NCBI RefSeq assembly: GCF_019679475.1
Contig: NZ_JAIEZP010000001.1
Coordinates: 2,728,001-2,792,000 of the forward strand
Source: Hyphomonas sediminis
Lineage (GTDB): Bacteria > Pseudomonadota > Alphaproteobacteria > Caulobacterales > Hyphomonadaceae
Direction of reading: 5' to 3'
Length of the DNA: 64,000 nt
The position numbers and the translations under genes are program-made. The notes under the pieces were generated by a model. That model saw only the letters and a list, made by a program, of their open reading frames with translations, searched no databases and was not told the origin of the DNA. Position 1 is the stretch's first letter. The number at the start of each line of letters is the position of its first letter. Below are positions 1-8,005 of this stretch, in pieces.

Positions 1-173
1 ACCATAAGCCAATGGATGAATACTCCGAGAACTGGGACCTCACCGGCTATCAGGAAGACCTCCAGGCGCTGACCGAAGTTGGACTGCGTATCCTCAACTC
101 CGACACCTGGCCGACCTGGTATCCGGGCAACGAGTTTGAGGCGACGCGCAAGGCAAGTCTCGCTGGCGAATAA
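1..173 (+). CDS. C-terminal end of M28-family metallopeptidase (5' truncated)
   Basis: The reading frame is open from the window edge (first full codon at position 3) to a TAA at 171-173, giving about 56 residues. The stretch contains DEYSENWDLTG, then an acidic helix, then NSDTWPTWYPG and an FEATR segment. This resembles the C-terminus of secreted M28 zinc aminopeptidases, whose last zinc-dependent domain ends in a similar D-E-Y, W-D-L and N-S-x-x-W-P-x-W pattern. No metal ligands are visible because the catalytic core lies outside the window. The family assignment rests on this tail only and is an inference from memory of the family. Confidence 0.6.
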   Translation, partial: HKPMDEYSENWDLTGYQEDLQALTEVGLRILNSDTWPTWYPGNEFEATRKASLAGE

Positions 174-224
174 GCCAGCAAGTCTGCTCGCAACAGAACC
201 AAATTAAAGAAAGACTGAGACCGC

Positions 225-1013
225 ATGCTTTCCTATCAGCACGGATACCACGCGGGGAACCGCGCCGATGTGCTCAAGCATGCGGTTCTCGACACGCTGC
301 TCAGGGCCGCCGCGCGCGGCCCTCGGCCTATCTTCTATGCCGAGACACATTCCGGACGCGGACGATATGACCTGACTGGCGCGCAGGCACGCAAGCGGGG
401 CGAGTCCGACAATGGCGCGCTTGCCTTCATGGATGGCAAAGCCCCCAAACCACTCGCCGACTGGGTGGATTTAATTCGCGCGCGAGGCCCGAAGGATTAT
501 CCGGGCTCACCGGCTGTGGCGCAGACACTGCTGCCCAAGTCTGCCCGTATGGTCTTGTTCGAACTCCATCCCCAGGAAAACGCTGCACTGAACGAAGCGA
601 TGAAGGGGGATGATCGCATTCGCATACAGAAGGCGGACGGATATTCCGGCGCGCTGAAACTGGCGCCGCGTGCGGGCGAGCAGATGGTTGTTCTTGTGGA
701 CCCGAGCTATGAAACCCACCGCGACATTGAAGCCCTGGCCCTATGGACGCCCAAGGCACTCAAGCGCTGGCCGAAGGCAATGCTGATCCTGTGGATGCCC
801 CTGTTCCGGGATGGCCGAGAGGCCGAATTCGGCGAATACCTTTCGACACTGGGCGACGCGCTTATTGTCGGTGCGCGCTGGCCAGTGGCGACAGGAACGG
901 AAAGCTCAATTGAAGGCTCTGCAATGGTTGCGTTTGGCGCACCGCCGGAGACCTATGAAAAATGCGAGGCCATCGCCTCCAGCCTCGAACACTACTGGAA
1001 GCAAAACCCTTAG
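225..1013 (+). CDS. rlmJ: 23S rRNA (adenine-2030-N6)-methyltransferase RlmJ
   Basis: This 262-residue protein should methylate A2030 of 23S rRNA using SAM. The N-terminus MLSYQHGYHAGNRADVLKH is the characteristic RlmJ (YhiR) opening, followed by the YAETHSGRGRYDL SAM-binding region near residues 38-50, the YPGSP motif (92-96) and the ELHP motif (113-116). Length matches the family (about 280). One oddity is motif IV: N6-adenine methyltransferases carry D-P-P-Y/F, and E. coli RlmJ has DPPYE, whereas here the sequence is D159-P160-S161-Y162. The rest is well conserved, so it is probably still active. It stands alone and converges on the following glycosyltransferase gene. Confidence 0.93.
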   Translation: MLSYQHGYHAGNRADVLKHAVLDTLLRAAARGPRPIFYAETHSGRGRYDLTGAQARKRGESDNGALAFMDGKAPKPLADWVDLIRARGPKDYPGSPAVAQTLLPKSARMVLFELHPQENAALNEAMKGDDRIRIQKADGYSGALKLAPRAGEQMVVLVDPSYETHRDIEALALWTPKALKRWPKAMLILWMPLFRDGREAEFGEYLSTLGDALIVGARWPVATGTESSIEGSAMVAFGAPPETYEKCEAIASSLEHYWKQNP

Positions 1014-1051
1014 CCGATAGGGTTCATTGCTCAGACCACGGAACTGAAGGA

Positions 1052-2014
1052 TCAGGCGCCAGTCTGTTTGCGTCCGTATTCCTCATAGCTCTTGCCAAGC
1101 GCGAATGAGATCATGCCCAGGCCTCGGCTGGCTGTATAGGCCCGCGAGAGAATGGCGCGGCGATGCATTCCGAGCGTCAGGAATGTTGCGCCGCCAGCAA
1201 GAATACCGCCCGCGAGCAAGCGGATGGCCCCATGAACTCCGCCACGCAGGCGCGCTGCAGCAGGCTTCATATTGCGCCCCGCGATCAGGGCATCCGTAAG
1301 GCCGGTCCTGTACCAGCGGCGCATGAGCCACTTTTCAGTCGCGCGGTCCGCGGGAATGTGTTCGTAGACTTGGGCGTCCTTCGCCTGCACAAGGCGGTAT
1401 CCCCGGTCGAGCAGTTGCGTGAAGAACAGCGTATCTTCCGCGCCGGTGAGAGACATCTTGGGATCGAACCCCATCCCTTCTTTCCGGACGACGCTCATGT
1501 CGATCAGACAGTTGCAGGTGGCACCCGGCTTTTCCTGATCCGTGTCTTCAGTGATCGGCGTTCCGTGAACGGCCCATTCCTTAAGCCAAGCGGGCGCTTT
1601 TTCAGGATAAACCGGCTGGACCGGCCCGAACACGCCGGCGGCGCCCGTTTCCCTGAAACGTTTCACCAGAGCCGCGAGCCAGTCCTTGCGCGCAAATTCA
1701 TCGTCATCGATGAAGACCAGCACGTCTGCTGCTTCGGCAAGGCGCAGCGCACGGTTGCGCACATGCGTCACGCCGGGAGCGTCTTCCAACTCATAAGCCA
1801 GCGGCGCAGCAAATACCCGCTGCCATTTCTCCACAACGGGGCGGGCGCCGCCTTCGCGGTCATTGTCGATGACGACGAAGGAAACATTCGCTTCAAGCGG
1901 CATGTCCAGTTCGGAAAGGCTACGCAAAAGCCCGTCCAGCATGTCGTTTCGCTTATAGGTCGGGGCGGCGACGAGAACCTGCAGCACGTGCGGCGTTCCT
2001 CCGGAGAATGTCAC
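1052..2014 (-). CDS. Family 2 glycosyltransferase
   Basis: The 320-residue protein begins with a GT-A fold: the VLVAAPTYKRNDML nucleotide-binding strand near residues 11-24, VVIDNDREGG near 47-56 and the metal-binding FIDDDEF acidic motif near 95-102. It also has a later E-D-T segment typical of GT2 enzymes. The C-terminus has a short hydrophobic Gly-rich stretch (LLAGGILAGGATFLTLG) that could be a membrane-associated helix. The start is a GTG (complement of 2012-2014) preceded by GAAGGACA. It is isolated from the main polysaccharide region 30 kb away, so its acceptor is unknown. The GT2 family call is firm; the substrate cannot be inferred. Confidence 0.85.
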   Translation of the reverse strand: MTFSGGTPHVLQVLVAAPTYKRNDMLDGLLRSLSELDMPLEANVSFVVIDNDREGGARPVVEKWQRVFAAPLAYELEDAPGVTHVRNRALRLAEAADVLVFIDDDEFARKDWLAALVKRFRETGAAGVFGPVQPVYPEKAPAWLKEWAVHGTPITEDTDQEKPGATCNCLIDMSVVRKEGMGFDPKMSLTGAEDTLFFTQLLDRGYRLVQAKDAQVYEHIPADRATEKWLMRRWYRTGLTDALIAGRNMKPAAARLRGGVHGAIRLLAGGILAGGATFLTLGMHRRAILSRAYTASRGLGMISFALGKSYEEYGRKQTGA

Positions 2015-2125
2015 GTCCGTTGTCCTTCAAGATGCGATGACACGGCAGAATACCCCTGGAATTGTGCTGACCGGTTAATACGTGGCGATATGCTGCAAGT
2101 TCCGGGCCGCCCCCCGCAGAATGCG

Positions 2126-2156
2126 AAACGGGGCGGCCCATTCCTGGACCGCCCCG
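2126..2156 (-). terminator. Intrinsic terminator of the acyl-CoA dehydrogenase genes
   Basis: Read on the minus strand just after the stop codon at 2181, the sequence forms a CGGGGCGG / CCGCCCCG stem (2149-2156 and 2130-2137) followed by GTTTCG. A third GC-rich arm, GGGCCGCCCC at 2104-2113, can pair alternatively with GGGGCGGCCC at 2130-2139, so two mutually exclusive hairpins are possible. The short T-run makes it a moderate-strength terminator. Confidence 0.6.
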
Positions 2157-2180
2157 CTCCGTTAACCGTTAAAAGCGCGA

Positions 2181-3329
2181 TTACTCGGCGGCGACAGCAA
2201 CGTCTGCTGCCGACAGGTCGGTGTAGCGCTTCAGGTGGTGATCAACATTGCCCAGCTCGGAATCGATCATGGTCAGGCGCTTGAAGTAGTGACCGATAGC
2301 AAGCTCATCGGTCATGCCCATGCCGCCATGGATCTGGATCGCCTGCTGGCCAACGAAGCGGCCAGCCTGACCGATGCGAACCTTGGCAGCCGAGGCGGCT
2401 TTCTTGCGGGCCACTTCATCTTCGTCGAGCTTCAGGGTCGCCATGTAGGTCATGGACACCGACTGCTCGGCCTCGATGAACATGTCGGCCATGCGGTGCT
2501 GGAGCACCTGGAACTTGCCGATCGGCGTGCCGAACTGCTTGCGGGTCTTGGCGTAGTCGACCGTCTGCGCGTTGGCGACTTTCATGGCGCCGCAGGCTTC
2601 GGCGCAAAGCGCCGCGATTGCTTCATCGGTCACCTGCTCGACCAGGCCAAGGCTGTCTTCACCGATCACGGCGTCGGCGCCAACGGTGACGTTTTCGAAG
2701 TAAACTTCGGACGCACGGCGGCCATCAACCGTCGGGTAATCGCGCGTGGTGACGCCTTTGGCATCCTTCGGCACGATGAACACGCCCACGCCTTTGGCGT
2801 CGCGCTGCGCGCCGCCGGTGCGGGCCGTGACGATGAGATGGCTCGCCCACGGCGCGCCAACAACAACAGCCTTGTGGCCGTTGATCACATAGTCGGAGCC
2901 GCTTTTCTTGGCGGTGGTCGACAGGTCGGCCAGGTTATAGCGGCCTTTAGGCTCGGCATAAGCGAATGCGAAGACGCGCTCACCGGACACCAGAGCAGCC
3001 AGATGATCTTCTTTCTGAGCGGTCGTGCCGCGTTTCAGGAAGCCGCCGGCGAGAACGACAGTTTGCAGGAACGGCTCGACCACGAGGCCTTTGCCGAACT
3101 CTTCCATGACAACCATGGCGTCGATCGGACCGCCGCCAAGGCCACCATCTTCTTCAGAAAACGGCGCAGCGAGAAGGCCAAGCTCGGCGAACTGAGCCCA
3201 CATTTCCGGACGCCAGCCATCCTTCGACGCAACAACCTTGCGGCGGGTGTCGAAATCATACTGTTCACGGATCAGCCTTGCGAGGCTGTCCCGGATCATC
3301 GTCTGCTCTTCGGTGAAATTGAAATCCAT
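2181..3329 (-). CDS. Acyl-CoA dehydrogenase, second of an adjacent pair
   Basis: This 382-residue flavoprotein of the acyl-CoA dehydrogenase family would oxidise an acyl-CoA to the 2-enoyl-CoA. It shows the N-terminal helical domain (MDFNFTEEQTMIRDSL), the central beta domain with FAFAYAEPKGRYN and YVINGHKAVVVGAP (about residues 115-165), and the C-terminal domain with RKQFGTPIGKFQVLQHRMADM and IQIHGGMGMTDE (about 255-345). It lies 28 bp downstream of another family member on the same strand, and the ATG has a GGGAGGAGA Shine-Dalgarno sequence. Adjacent, dissimilar dehydrogenase genes of this kind are known to encode heteromeric enzymes for steroid side chains or unusual acyl groups. The actual substrate is not evident. 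Confidence 0.88.
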   Translation of the reverse strand: MDFNFTEEQTMIRDSLARLIREQYDFDTRRKVVASKDGWRPEMWAQFAELGLLAAPFSEEDGGLGGGPIDAMVVMEEFGKGLVVEPFLQTVVLAGGFLKRGTTAQKEDHLAALVSGERVFAFAYAEPKGRYNLADLSTTAKKSGSDYVINGHKAVVVGAPWASHLIVTARTGGAQRDAKGVGVFIVPKDAKGVTTRDYPTVDGRRASEVYFENVTVGADAVIGEDSLGLVEQVTDEAIAALCAEACGAMKVANAQTVDYAKTRKQFGTPIGKFQVLQHRMADMFIEAEQSVSMTYMATLKLDEDEVARKKAASAAKVRIGQAGRFVGQQAIQIHGGMGMTDELAIGHYFKRLTMIDSELGNVDHHLKRYTDLSAADVAVAAE

Positions 3330-3357
3330 GGATTGATCTCCTCCCTGCCCCGGTGCC

Positions 3358-4551
3358 TTAGAGGCCGAGGATCATTTTGCTGATGATGTTGCGCTGAATT
3401 TCGTTCGATCCGCCGTAGATCGAGGTCTTGCGCATGTTGAAGTAGCTGTCGGCCGCGAAGTTCGAATACTCCGGCCCCACACCGATTTCGTTCGAACCGG
3501 ATTGATCCATGCCGCGAGCATAAGGCGCGCCGTAATTGCCAACGGCTTCCAGGGTCAACTCCGTCAAGCGCTGCTGGATTTCAGTCCCCTTGATCTTGAG
3601 GATCGAGCTTTCCGGGCCGGGGCCATGGCCCGCTGCTTCGGAAGCGAGCGTGCGCAGTTCAGTGAATTCCAGCGCGGTCAGGTCGATTTCGAGCTGGCTG
3701 ATCTTGCGGGCAAAATCGGTCGTGCTGATGAGCGGCGTGCCATCCAGCGTTTCTTGCGATGCGATGGAACGCAGGCGCTCGATGCCGCGCTTGGAGCGGG
3801 CAACGCCGGCGATGCCGGAACGTTCGTGCGCCAGCAGGAACTTCGCGTAGGTCCAGCCCTTGTTCTCTTCGCCGACGAGGTTTTCGACCGGCACGCGAAC
3901 ATCCGTGAGCCAGGTTTCGTTGACCTCGTGCGTGCCGTCGATCAGCTTGATCGGACGCACTTCGATGCCCGGCGTTTTCATGTCGACGAGGATGAAGGAG
4001 ATGCCTTCCTGCTGCTTGGCCGACGGATCGGTGCGGCAGAGGAAGAAGCCCCAGTCCGCATGCTGAGCAAGCGTCGTCCAGGTCTTTTGGCCGTTGAGCA
4101 CGTAGTAGTCGCCATCGCGCACAGCGGTCGTTTTGAGGCTGGCAAGGTCAGAACCGGCGCCCGGCTCGGAATAGCCCTGGCACCACCACACATCACCGGA
4201 GAGGATGCCCGGCAGATGGCGCGCCTTCTGTTCTTCGTTGCCGAAGGTGTAGATAACCGGCGCGACCATCGAGATACCGAACGGAAGCGGCATCAGCGCA
4301 TCAACGCGAGCATTCTCTTCCGACCAGATATAGCGCTGGGTGGAGGTCCAGCCCGTGCCACCGTATTTCTTCGGCCAAGCAGGCGCAGACCAGCCCTTCT
4401 TGCCGAGGATCTTGTGCCAGGCGAGGAATTGCTCGCGCGTCAGGTCTTCCCGATTGCCGAGCCCGACGAGCTCTCTGGGATAGTTTTGTTCAATGAAAGT
4501 CCGCACTTCTTCGCGGAAGGCGATCTCTTCGGGTGAAAACTCGAGGTTCAT
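3358..4551 (-). CDS. Acyl-CoA dehydrogenase, first of an adjacent pair
   Basis: The 397-residue protein belongs to the acyl-CoA dehydrogenase superfamily. Visible elements are the N-terminal helical domain (MNLEFSPEEIAFREEVRTF), the FAD/substrate region GYSEPGAGSDLASLKT (about residues 125-140), YVLNGQKTWTT, and the C-terminal IYGGSNEIQRNIISKMILG signature. I chose the ATG at 4551 because it has an ideal AGGAG upstream and fits the family start; an in-frame start at 4590 would add 13 unconserved residues. The C-terminal signature has Gly-Gly where many straight-chain enzymes have the catalytic Glu of a Y-E-G motif. This fits subfamilies that place the base elsewhere or work as heteromers with a neighbour. 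Confidence 0.9.
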   Translation of the reverse strand: MNLEFSPEEIAFREEVRTFIEQNYPRELVGLGNREDLTREQFLAWHKILGKKGWSAPAWPKKYGGTGWTSTQRYIWSEENARVDALMPLPFGISMVAPVIYTFGNEEQKARHLPGILSGDVWWCQGYSEPGAGSDLASLKTTAVRDGDYYVLNGQKTWTTLAQHADWGFFLCRTDPSAKQQEGISFILVDMKTPGIEVRPIKLIDGTHEVNETWLTDVRVPVENLVGEENKGWTYAKFLLAHERSGIAGVARSKRGIERLRSIASQETLDGTPLISTTDFARKISQLEIDLTALEFTELRTLASEAAGHGPGPESSILKIKGTEIQQRLTELTLEAVGNYGAPYARGMDQSGSNEIGVGPEYSNFAADSYFNMRKTSIYGGSNEIQRNIISKMILGL

Positions 4552-4630
4552 GGACGTTCGCTCCTGGATCTGCCTGTTTAGTCCCGGCACTTCATTTCTG
4601 TATGTCAGCCATTCCTATTCGCTGACAAGG

Positions 4631-4652
4631 TGACGCGCACGTAAACGTAAAG
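4631..4652 (-). promoter_or_regulatory. Candidate operator upstream of the acyl-CoA dehydrogenase pair
   Basis: The 122-bp gap upstream of the first dehydrogenase holds tandem ACGTAA units (4639-4651, ACGTAAACGTAAA on the plus strand) preceded by TGACGCGC. ACGT-rich sites of this style have been described for MerR-family regulators of acyl-CoA and branched-chain amino acid catabolism such as LiuR. That match is from memory and no regulator gene lies nearby, so it is only a candidate. The same gap must contain the promoter. Confidence 0.3.
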
Positions 4653-4673
4653 AATGCCGCACGTTTCCCTACG

Positions 4674-5675
4674 TCACCCTTCCGCTGGCTTGGCGATAAA
4701 CGGGGCACAGGCTGTTTTAAGAATGCCGACGGCTGTTGCCGAGCCAAGGCCGCTACCAGTCTGGAACTCAAGCTGCACAAGAGGCTTGAGGCCCATACGC
4801 TCAAGAGCAGCCTCGTGGGCCGGCCGTTGGGTAATGTGAGAGGCAAGGCAATGGCTGACGGCATTGGGGGAAACTGCGTGCACGACGCCCGCCGCAATCG
4901 TCGTGGCGAAGCCATCAAGAAGCACCGGAATGCCCTGGTGTCGGGCCGCGATAATCGCACCGACGCAAGCTGCGATTTCGCGTCCGCCGAGACAGCGAAG
5001 CGCTTCGAGTGGATCGGACATATGCCCCCGATGCACCTTCAATGCCGTGCTAACGAGTTCCACTCGTTTCCGAGAAAGGTTCAGTGGGGTCTGCGCGCTG
5101 GGGCGTACCCAATATTCCGGCGAGCCGCCATAAAGCGCGCAAGCGACAGCCGCTGCGACCGTGCCCACGCCGGCGCCAGAAACAGCAAGAGCCAGCAGGT
5201 CCGGGTTGTCTTCAACTGCCTCAAAGCCGAAAGCGATGGTGGCGGCGCATTCGCGCTCGGTCATTGCGGCGGTCTGCGCGATGCTCGGCGTCGGCTTGTC
5301 GAGCGCCAGTTCGAAGACGCGGACGTTTGCGCCCACCTGCGCCGCAATCGCGGAAAGCGGCGCCTTGCCCGCCTTCAACGCGTCGATGTGGGCGCGCGTA
5401 TCTTCGTTGGAAGAAAGCGAAACGCCCGCCTCGACAAGCCCATGAGAGCCCGCAAAGATCGCCAAGGTCGGCTTCTCGATGCGCGGCGGAAACCGCCTCT
5501 GCCAGGTTGCCAGCCACTCGGCGGCTTCGCCCAGACGACCGAAATCGCCCTCCCGGCCCATGCCGAGGAGCGCCTCGTGAACCTTGCGACCACACTCTGG
5601 GTCCTTGTCGACCGGCTTCATTATAAGGTCGCGGACATCGTCCAGAGGGGACTTGTTCCGGGTCGGTTCGCTCAA
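4674..5675 (-). CDS. CobT-like nicotinate-nucleotide:base phosphoribosyltransferase homologue with altered active-site motifs
   Basis: The 333-residue protein has the CobT fold signature along its whole length: FAGSHGLVEAGVS (74-86, normally with DHG), a Gly-rich loop at 161-176, PLEALRCLGGREIAA (222-236), GIPVLLDGFATT (248-259) and a C-terminal LEFQTGSGLGSATA loop (302-315). CobT activates the lower-ligand base (5,6-dimethylbenzimidazole) for cobalamin. Three hallmark motifs differ. The catalytic Glu of the GEGSGA loop is Ser308, the Glu of the GEMGIGNT loop is Gly167, and the S-A-E-P motif reads TQRP. It is therefore a CobT-superfamily protein whose activity or base specificity is uncertain. 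The start is TTG with AGGAGAACATCACC upstream. It is divergent from a DUF1289 gene. Confidence 0.75.
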   Translation of the reverse strand: MSEPTRNKSPLDDVRDLIMKPVDKDPECGRKVHEALLGMGREGDFGRLGEAAEWLATWQRRFPPRIEKPTLAIFAGSHGLVEAGVSLSSNEDTRAHIDALKAGKAPLSAIAAQVGANVRVFELALDKPTPSIAQTAAMTERECAATIAFGFEAVEDNPDLLALAVSGAGVGTVAAAVACALYGGSPEYWVRPSAQTPLNLSRKRVELVSTALKVHRGHMSDPLEALRCLGGREIAACVGAIIAARHQGIPVLLDGFATTIAAGVVHAVSPNAVSHCLASHITQRPAHEAALERMGLKPLVQLEFQTGSGLGSATAVGILKTACAPFIAKPAEG

Positions 5676-5814
5676 GGTGATGTTCTCCTGTTACCGGATG
5701 ACCCGGCAATTTTAATCCTGTGGGGCTACCTACAGCACTTCTGGCAAGGATTTATTTCATCCTCGCCTGTAGAACTTGCACTGCAGCCCGGCGTCAGTAT
5801 GGGTTACTGGTATA

Positions 5815-6012
5815 ATGATACAGAGTGAGCCAATAAAGAGCCCGTGCATCAAGGTGTGCGCTGTAGACGGCCAGACGGGATTCTGTCTCGGCTGCGGTCG
5901 GACTTTACAAGAAATTGGCACCTGGACGCGACTCGGCTCTGATGGCCGCGATGCGGTGATGGTACTTTTGCCTGAGCGGATCGAACGGCTCAAAGCGCTG
6001 GGGAAAAGGTAA
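5815..6012 (+). CDS. DUF1289 small cysteine-rich protein
   Basis: The predicted 65-residue protein has four cysteines in the pattern SPCIKVCAVD then FCLGCGRTLQEIGTWTRLG, which defines the DUF1289 family of small, probably zinc- or Fe-S-binding proteins. Its biochemical role is unknown. The ATG at 5815 (MIQSEPIKSPC) fits family length. An in-frame ATG at 5776 would add 13 residues that do not look conserved. It lies divergent to the CobT homologue and 5 bp upstream of the aspartic protease gene, with which it probably forms a two-gene unit. Confidence 0.8.
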   Translation: MIQSEPIKSPCIKVCAVDGQTGFCLGCGRTLQEIGTWTRLGSDGRDAVMVLLPERIERLKALGKR

Positions 6013-6017
6013 CCGGT

Positions 6018-6563
6018 ATGGGTGCAGGCAGGATTTTGTCGGTAATTGCCGTCGCGGTTCTGATCGCGATGGTTATCGGCCTTTATCTGGCGCCGAAACT
6101 TCGGGAAGCCGAATATCAGGCGGCTGTGGAACGGCAACGTTCTGCTCAGACTTTGGTCGCTTCAGCGGCATCTGATTCGACGTCGACCATCCATACACGC
6201 GCCGCCTTCATCGAGCGCGAAGCCGACGGTCATTACTGGACTCGCGCAGATGTTCAGGGAACCGAGGTCAAATTTATGGTGGATACCGGCGCCAGCATTG
6301 TCGCCCTGACCTATCGCGATGCCCAAAGACTAGGCCTCGCCCCCGAAACGCTTACATATGATTCGGAGATACGAACTGCGGGCGGCGTCACATATGGTGC
6401 CTCTATCATGCTCGACAGCATCCGCATCGGTCGCGTGGAAGTTGAAGGCGTCAGCGCCGTCATCCTCCGCGAAGAACTTGAGCAATCCTTGCTAGGAATG
6501 ACATTCCTCAGTGAGCTGAACTCCTACGAGTTCCGTAAAGGGCAGCTGATTATACGCCAGTGA
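6018..6563 (+). CDS. Membrane-anchored retropepsin-like aspartic protease (TIGR02281/clan AA)
   Basis: The 181-residue protein has one N-terminal transmembrane helix (about residues 5-25) and a periplasmic clan AA domain. The catalytic signature F-M-V-D89-T-G-A-S-I-V-A-L is intact, and the downstream ILREELEQSLLGMTFLSELNSYEF segment is the usual C-terminal psi-loop and hydrophobic flap region. Such single-domain proteases act as homodimers. Substrates are unknown. AAGG precedes the ATG. Its 3' end overlaps the convergent pyruvate kinase gene by 14 bp. Confidence 0.85.
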   Translation: MGAGRILSVIAVAVLIAMVIGLYLAPKLREAEYQAAVERQRSAQTLVASAASDSTSTIHTRAAFIEREADGHYWTRADVQGTEVKFMVDTGASIVALTYRDAQRLGLAPETLTYDSEIRTAGGVTYGASIMLDSIRIGRVEVEGVSAVILREELEQSLLGMTFLSELNSYEFRKGQLIIRQ

Positions 6564-7974
6564 TCGGCTTTCCATCGAGACCTCGGCCAACACCCACTTC
6601 CCAAGCAAAGCGTTGATCGTCGCCCGCCCACCGGGCATAGGCCACCCGCCCCTCCAGCCCCGCAGCTTTCATAAGATCGCGGTACCAGTTCTCTGCGCCG
6701 GCATTCAGCTTCTGCGGATGGACGCCCCAGAGCAAGCATGCCTGACGCAAGCGTTGGTCTTCAAGCGATCCATAAAGAATCGGCGCCGCGCCGCGGACCC
6801 GCGCGAACCGCGCAAGTCTCTCGAACGCCCCAGTGCGCAACGCCAGGGCCACAGCGCCTTCCGCCTCCGCCATTGCAAGCGATGTCTGCGCGACAACATC
6901 GACTGCCGAAGCAGGCTGCGTGTCACCACAAAACTCCATCAGCGAACGGCGATAGTCTTCAGCACCTTCGGTCGCGCGAATGATGCGGGACATGATCGCA
7001 ACCGCCGTCGCCGGATGGCGACCGACAGCGGTTTCAGCCGACAGCATAACGGCATCAGCGCCCTGATATATCGCTGTAGCAACGTCCGATGCTTCGGCCC
7101 GAGTTGGTGCAGAATTCTCGATCATGGACTCCAGCATCTGGGTCGCCACAATTACCGGCCTGCCCAGCGCCCGCGCGCAGCGCACGATCCGCCGCTGAAT
7201 GACGGGAACGTCTTCGGGCGCAAATTCCACCCCCAGATCGCCCCGCGCCACCATCACGGCGTCTGCCGCCTCAACGATGGCTTCGAGGTTGGTTATTGCT
7301 GCGGGCTTTTCGAGTTTCGCAACCAGCGGCGCGCGGCCCCCGATGATCCGCTTGACCTCTTCAATATCTTCAACCGTCTGGACGAAAGAGAGCGCGACGA
7401 TATCCACGCCGATTTCCAGCGCGAACAGAAGGTCGGCCCTATCCTTTTCCGTCAGTGCGCGAACCGGAAGCGCCTTGCCGCGAACGGTAAAGCCCTTCTT
7501 GTCTCCGAGCTTGCCCGGCACTTCAGAGCGAACGATTGGTTCTGCGCCGCCCTTCACCACCGTGAAGATCAGCTTTCCATCATCCGCAAGGATGGTGTCG
7601 CCCTCTTCCAGGATTGCGACGATCTCTGCGTGCGGCACAGCGATCGACTCTTCATCGGGCGCAACTTCCCCCACAACGATCCGGTAATCCTTCCGAAAGC
7701 CCAGACGCATTGCGCCGCCTTCAAACTTTCCGACCCGCACCTTCGGCCCCTGAAGGTCCGCGAGCGTCGCCAACGGCCAGCCAACGGCCGCCTCGGCCGC
7801 GCGAACGGCATTGAGCGCTTCCTGGTGCGCCGCATGTTCGCCATGGCTGAAGTTCAGACGGAATACATCAACGCCAGCCTCGGCCAGCGCGCGCACTTCC
7901 CTAGGCGAACGGCTTCCCGGCCCCAAGGTGGCAACAATCTTGGCGTTCTCGCCGCGAAGACGGGCTTTCTGCAT
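6550..7974 (-). CDS. pyk: Pyruvate kinase
   Basis: The 474-residue enzyme converts phosphoenolpyruvate and ADP to pyruvate and ATP in glycolysis. It contains KIVATLGPGSRSP at the N-terminus, VFRLNFSHGEH, TLADLQGPKVRVG, the B-domain, and the active-site signature AVMVARGDLGVEFAPEDVP. The ATQMLESMIENSAPTRAEASDVA helix and the allosteric C-terminal domain follow. I selected the ATG at 7974 because AAGGAGG lies 4-5 bases upstream; the longer reading frame to 8004 lacks such a site. A perfect inverted repeat (7988-8005) sits immediately 5' of this ribosome-binding site, suggesting regulation. The 3' end overlaps the convergent protease gene. Confidence 0.96.
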   Translation of the reverse strand: MQKARLRGENAKIVATLGPGSRSPREVRALAEAGVDVFRLNFSHGEHAAHQEALNAVRAAEAAVGWPLATLADLQGPKVRVGKFEGGAMRLGFRKDYRIVVGEVAPDEESIAVPHAEIVAILEEGDTILADDGKLIFTVVKGGAEPIVRSEVPGKLGDKKGFTVRGKALPVRALTEKDRADLLFALEIGVDIVALSFVQTVEDIEEVKRIIGGRAPLVAKLEKPAAITNLEAIVEAADAVMVARGDLGVEFAPEDVPVIQRRIVRCARALGRPVIVATQMLESMIENSAPTRAEASDVATAIYQGADAVMLSAETAVGRHPATAVAIMSRIIRATEGAEDYRRSLMEFCGDTQPASAVDVVAQTSLAMAEAEGAVALALRTGAFERLARFARVRGAAPILYGSLEDQRLRQACLLWGVHPQKLNAGAENWYRDLMKAAGLEGRVAYARWAGDDQRFAWEVGVGRGLDGKPITGV

Positions 7975-7987
7975 CTGGTCCTCCTTA

Positions 7988-8005
7988 GGTGACACGGCTG
8001 TCACC
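7988..8005 (-). promoter_or_regulatory. Perfect inverted repeat abutting the pyk ribosome-binding site
   Basis: GGTGACA (7988-7994), CGGC, TGTCACC (7999-8005) is a perfect 7-bp inverted repeat ending two bases before the pyk Shine-Dalgarno sequence. It could be a repressor operator or an mRNA hairpin controlling pyk translation. No regulator can be assigned from the sequence. Confidence 0.4.

Noticed and set aside
2162-2172. CtrA site TTAA-N3-TTAA
   Set aside because: The spacing is three bases instead of the seven in the CtrA consensus, and it lies at the 3' end of a gene next to a terminator.
5676-5814. Cobalamin riboswitch upstream of the CobT homologue
   Set aside because: The gap of about 140 bp is short for this class and I could not see the conserved B12-box.
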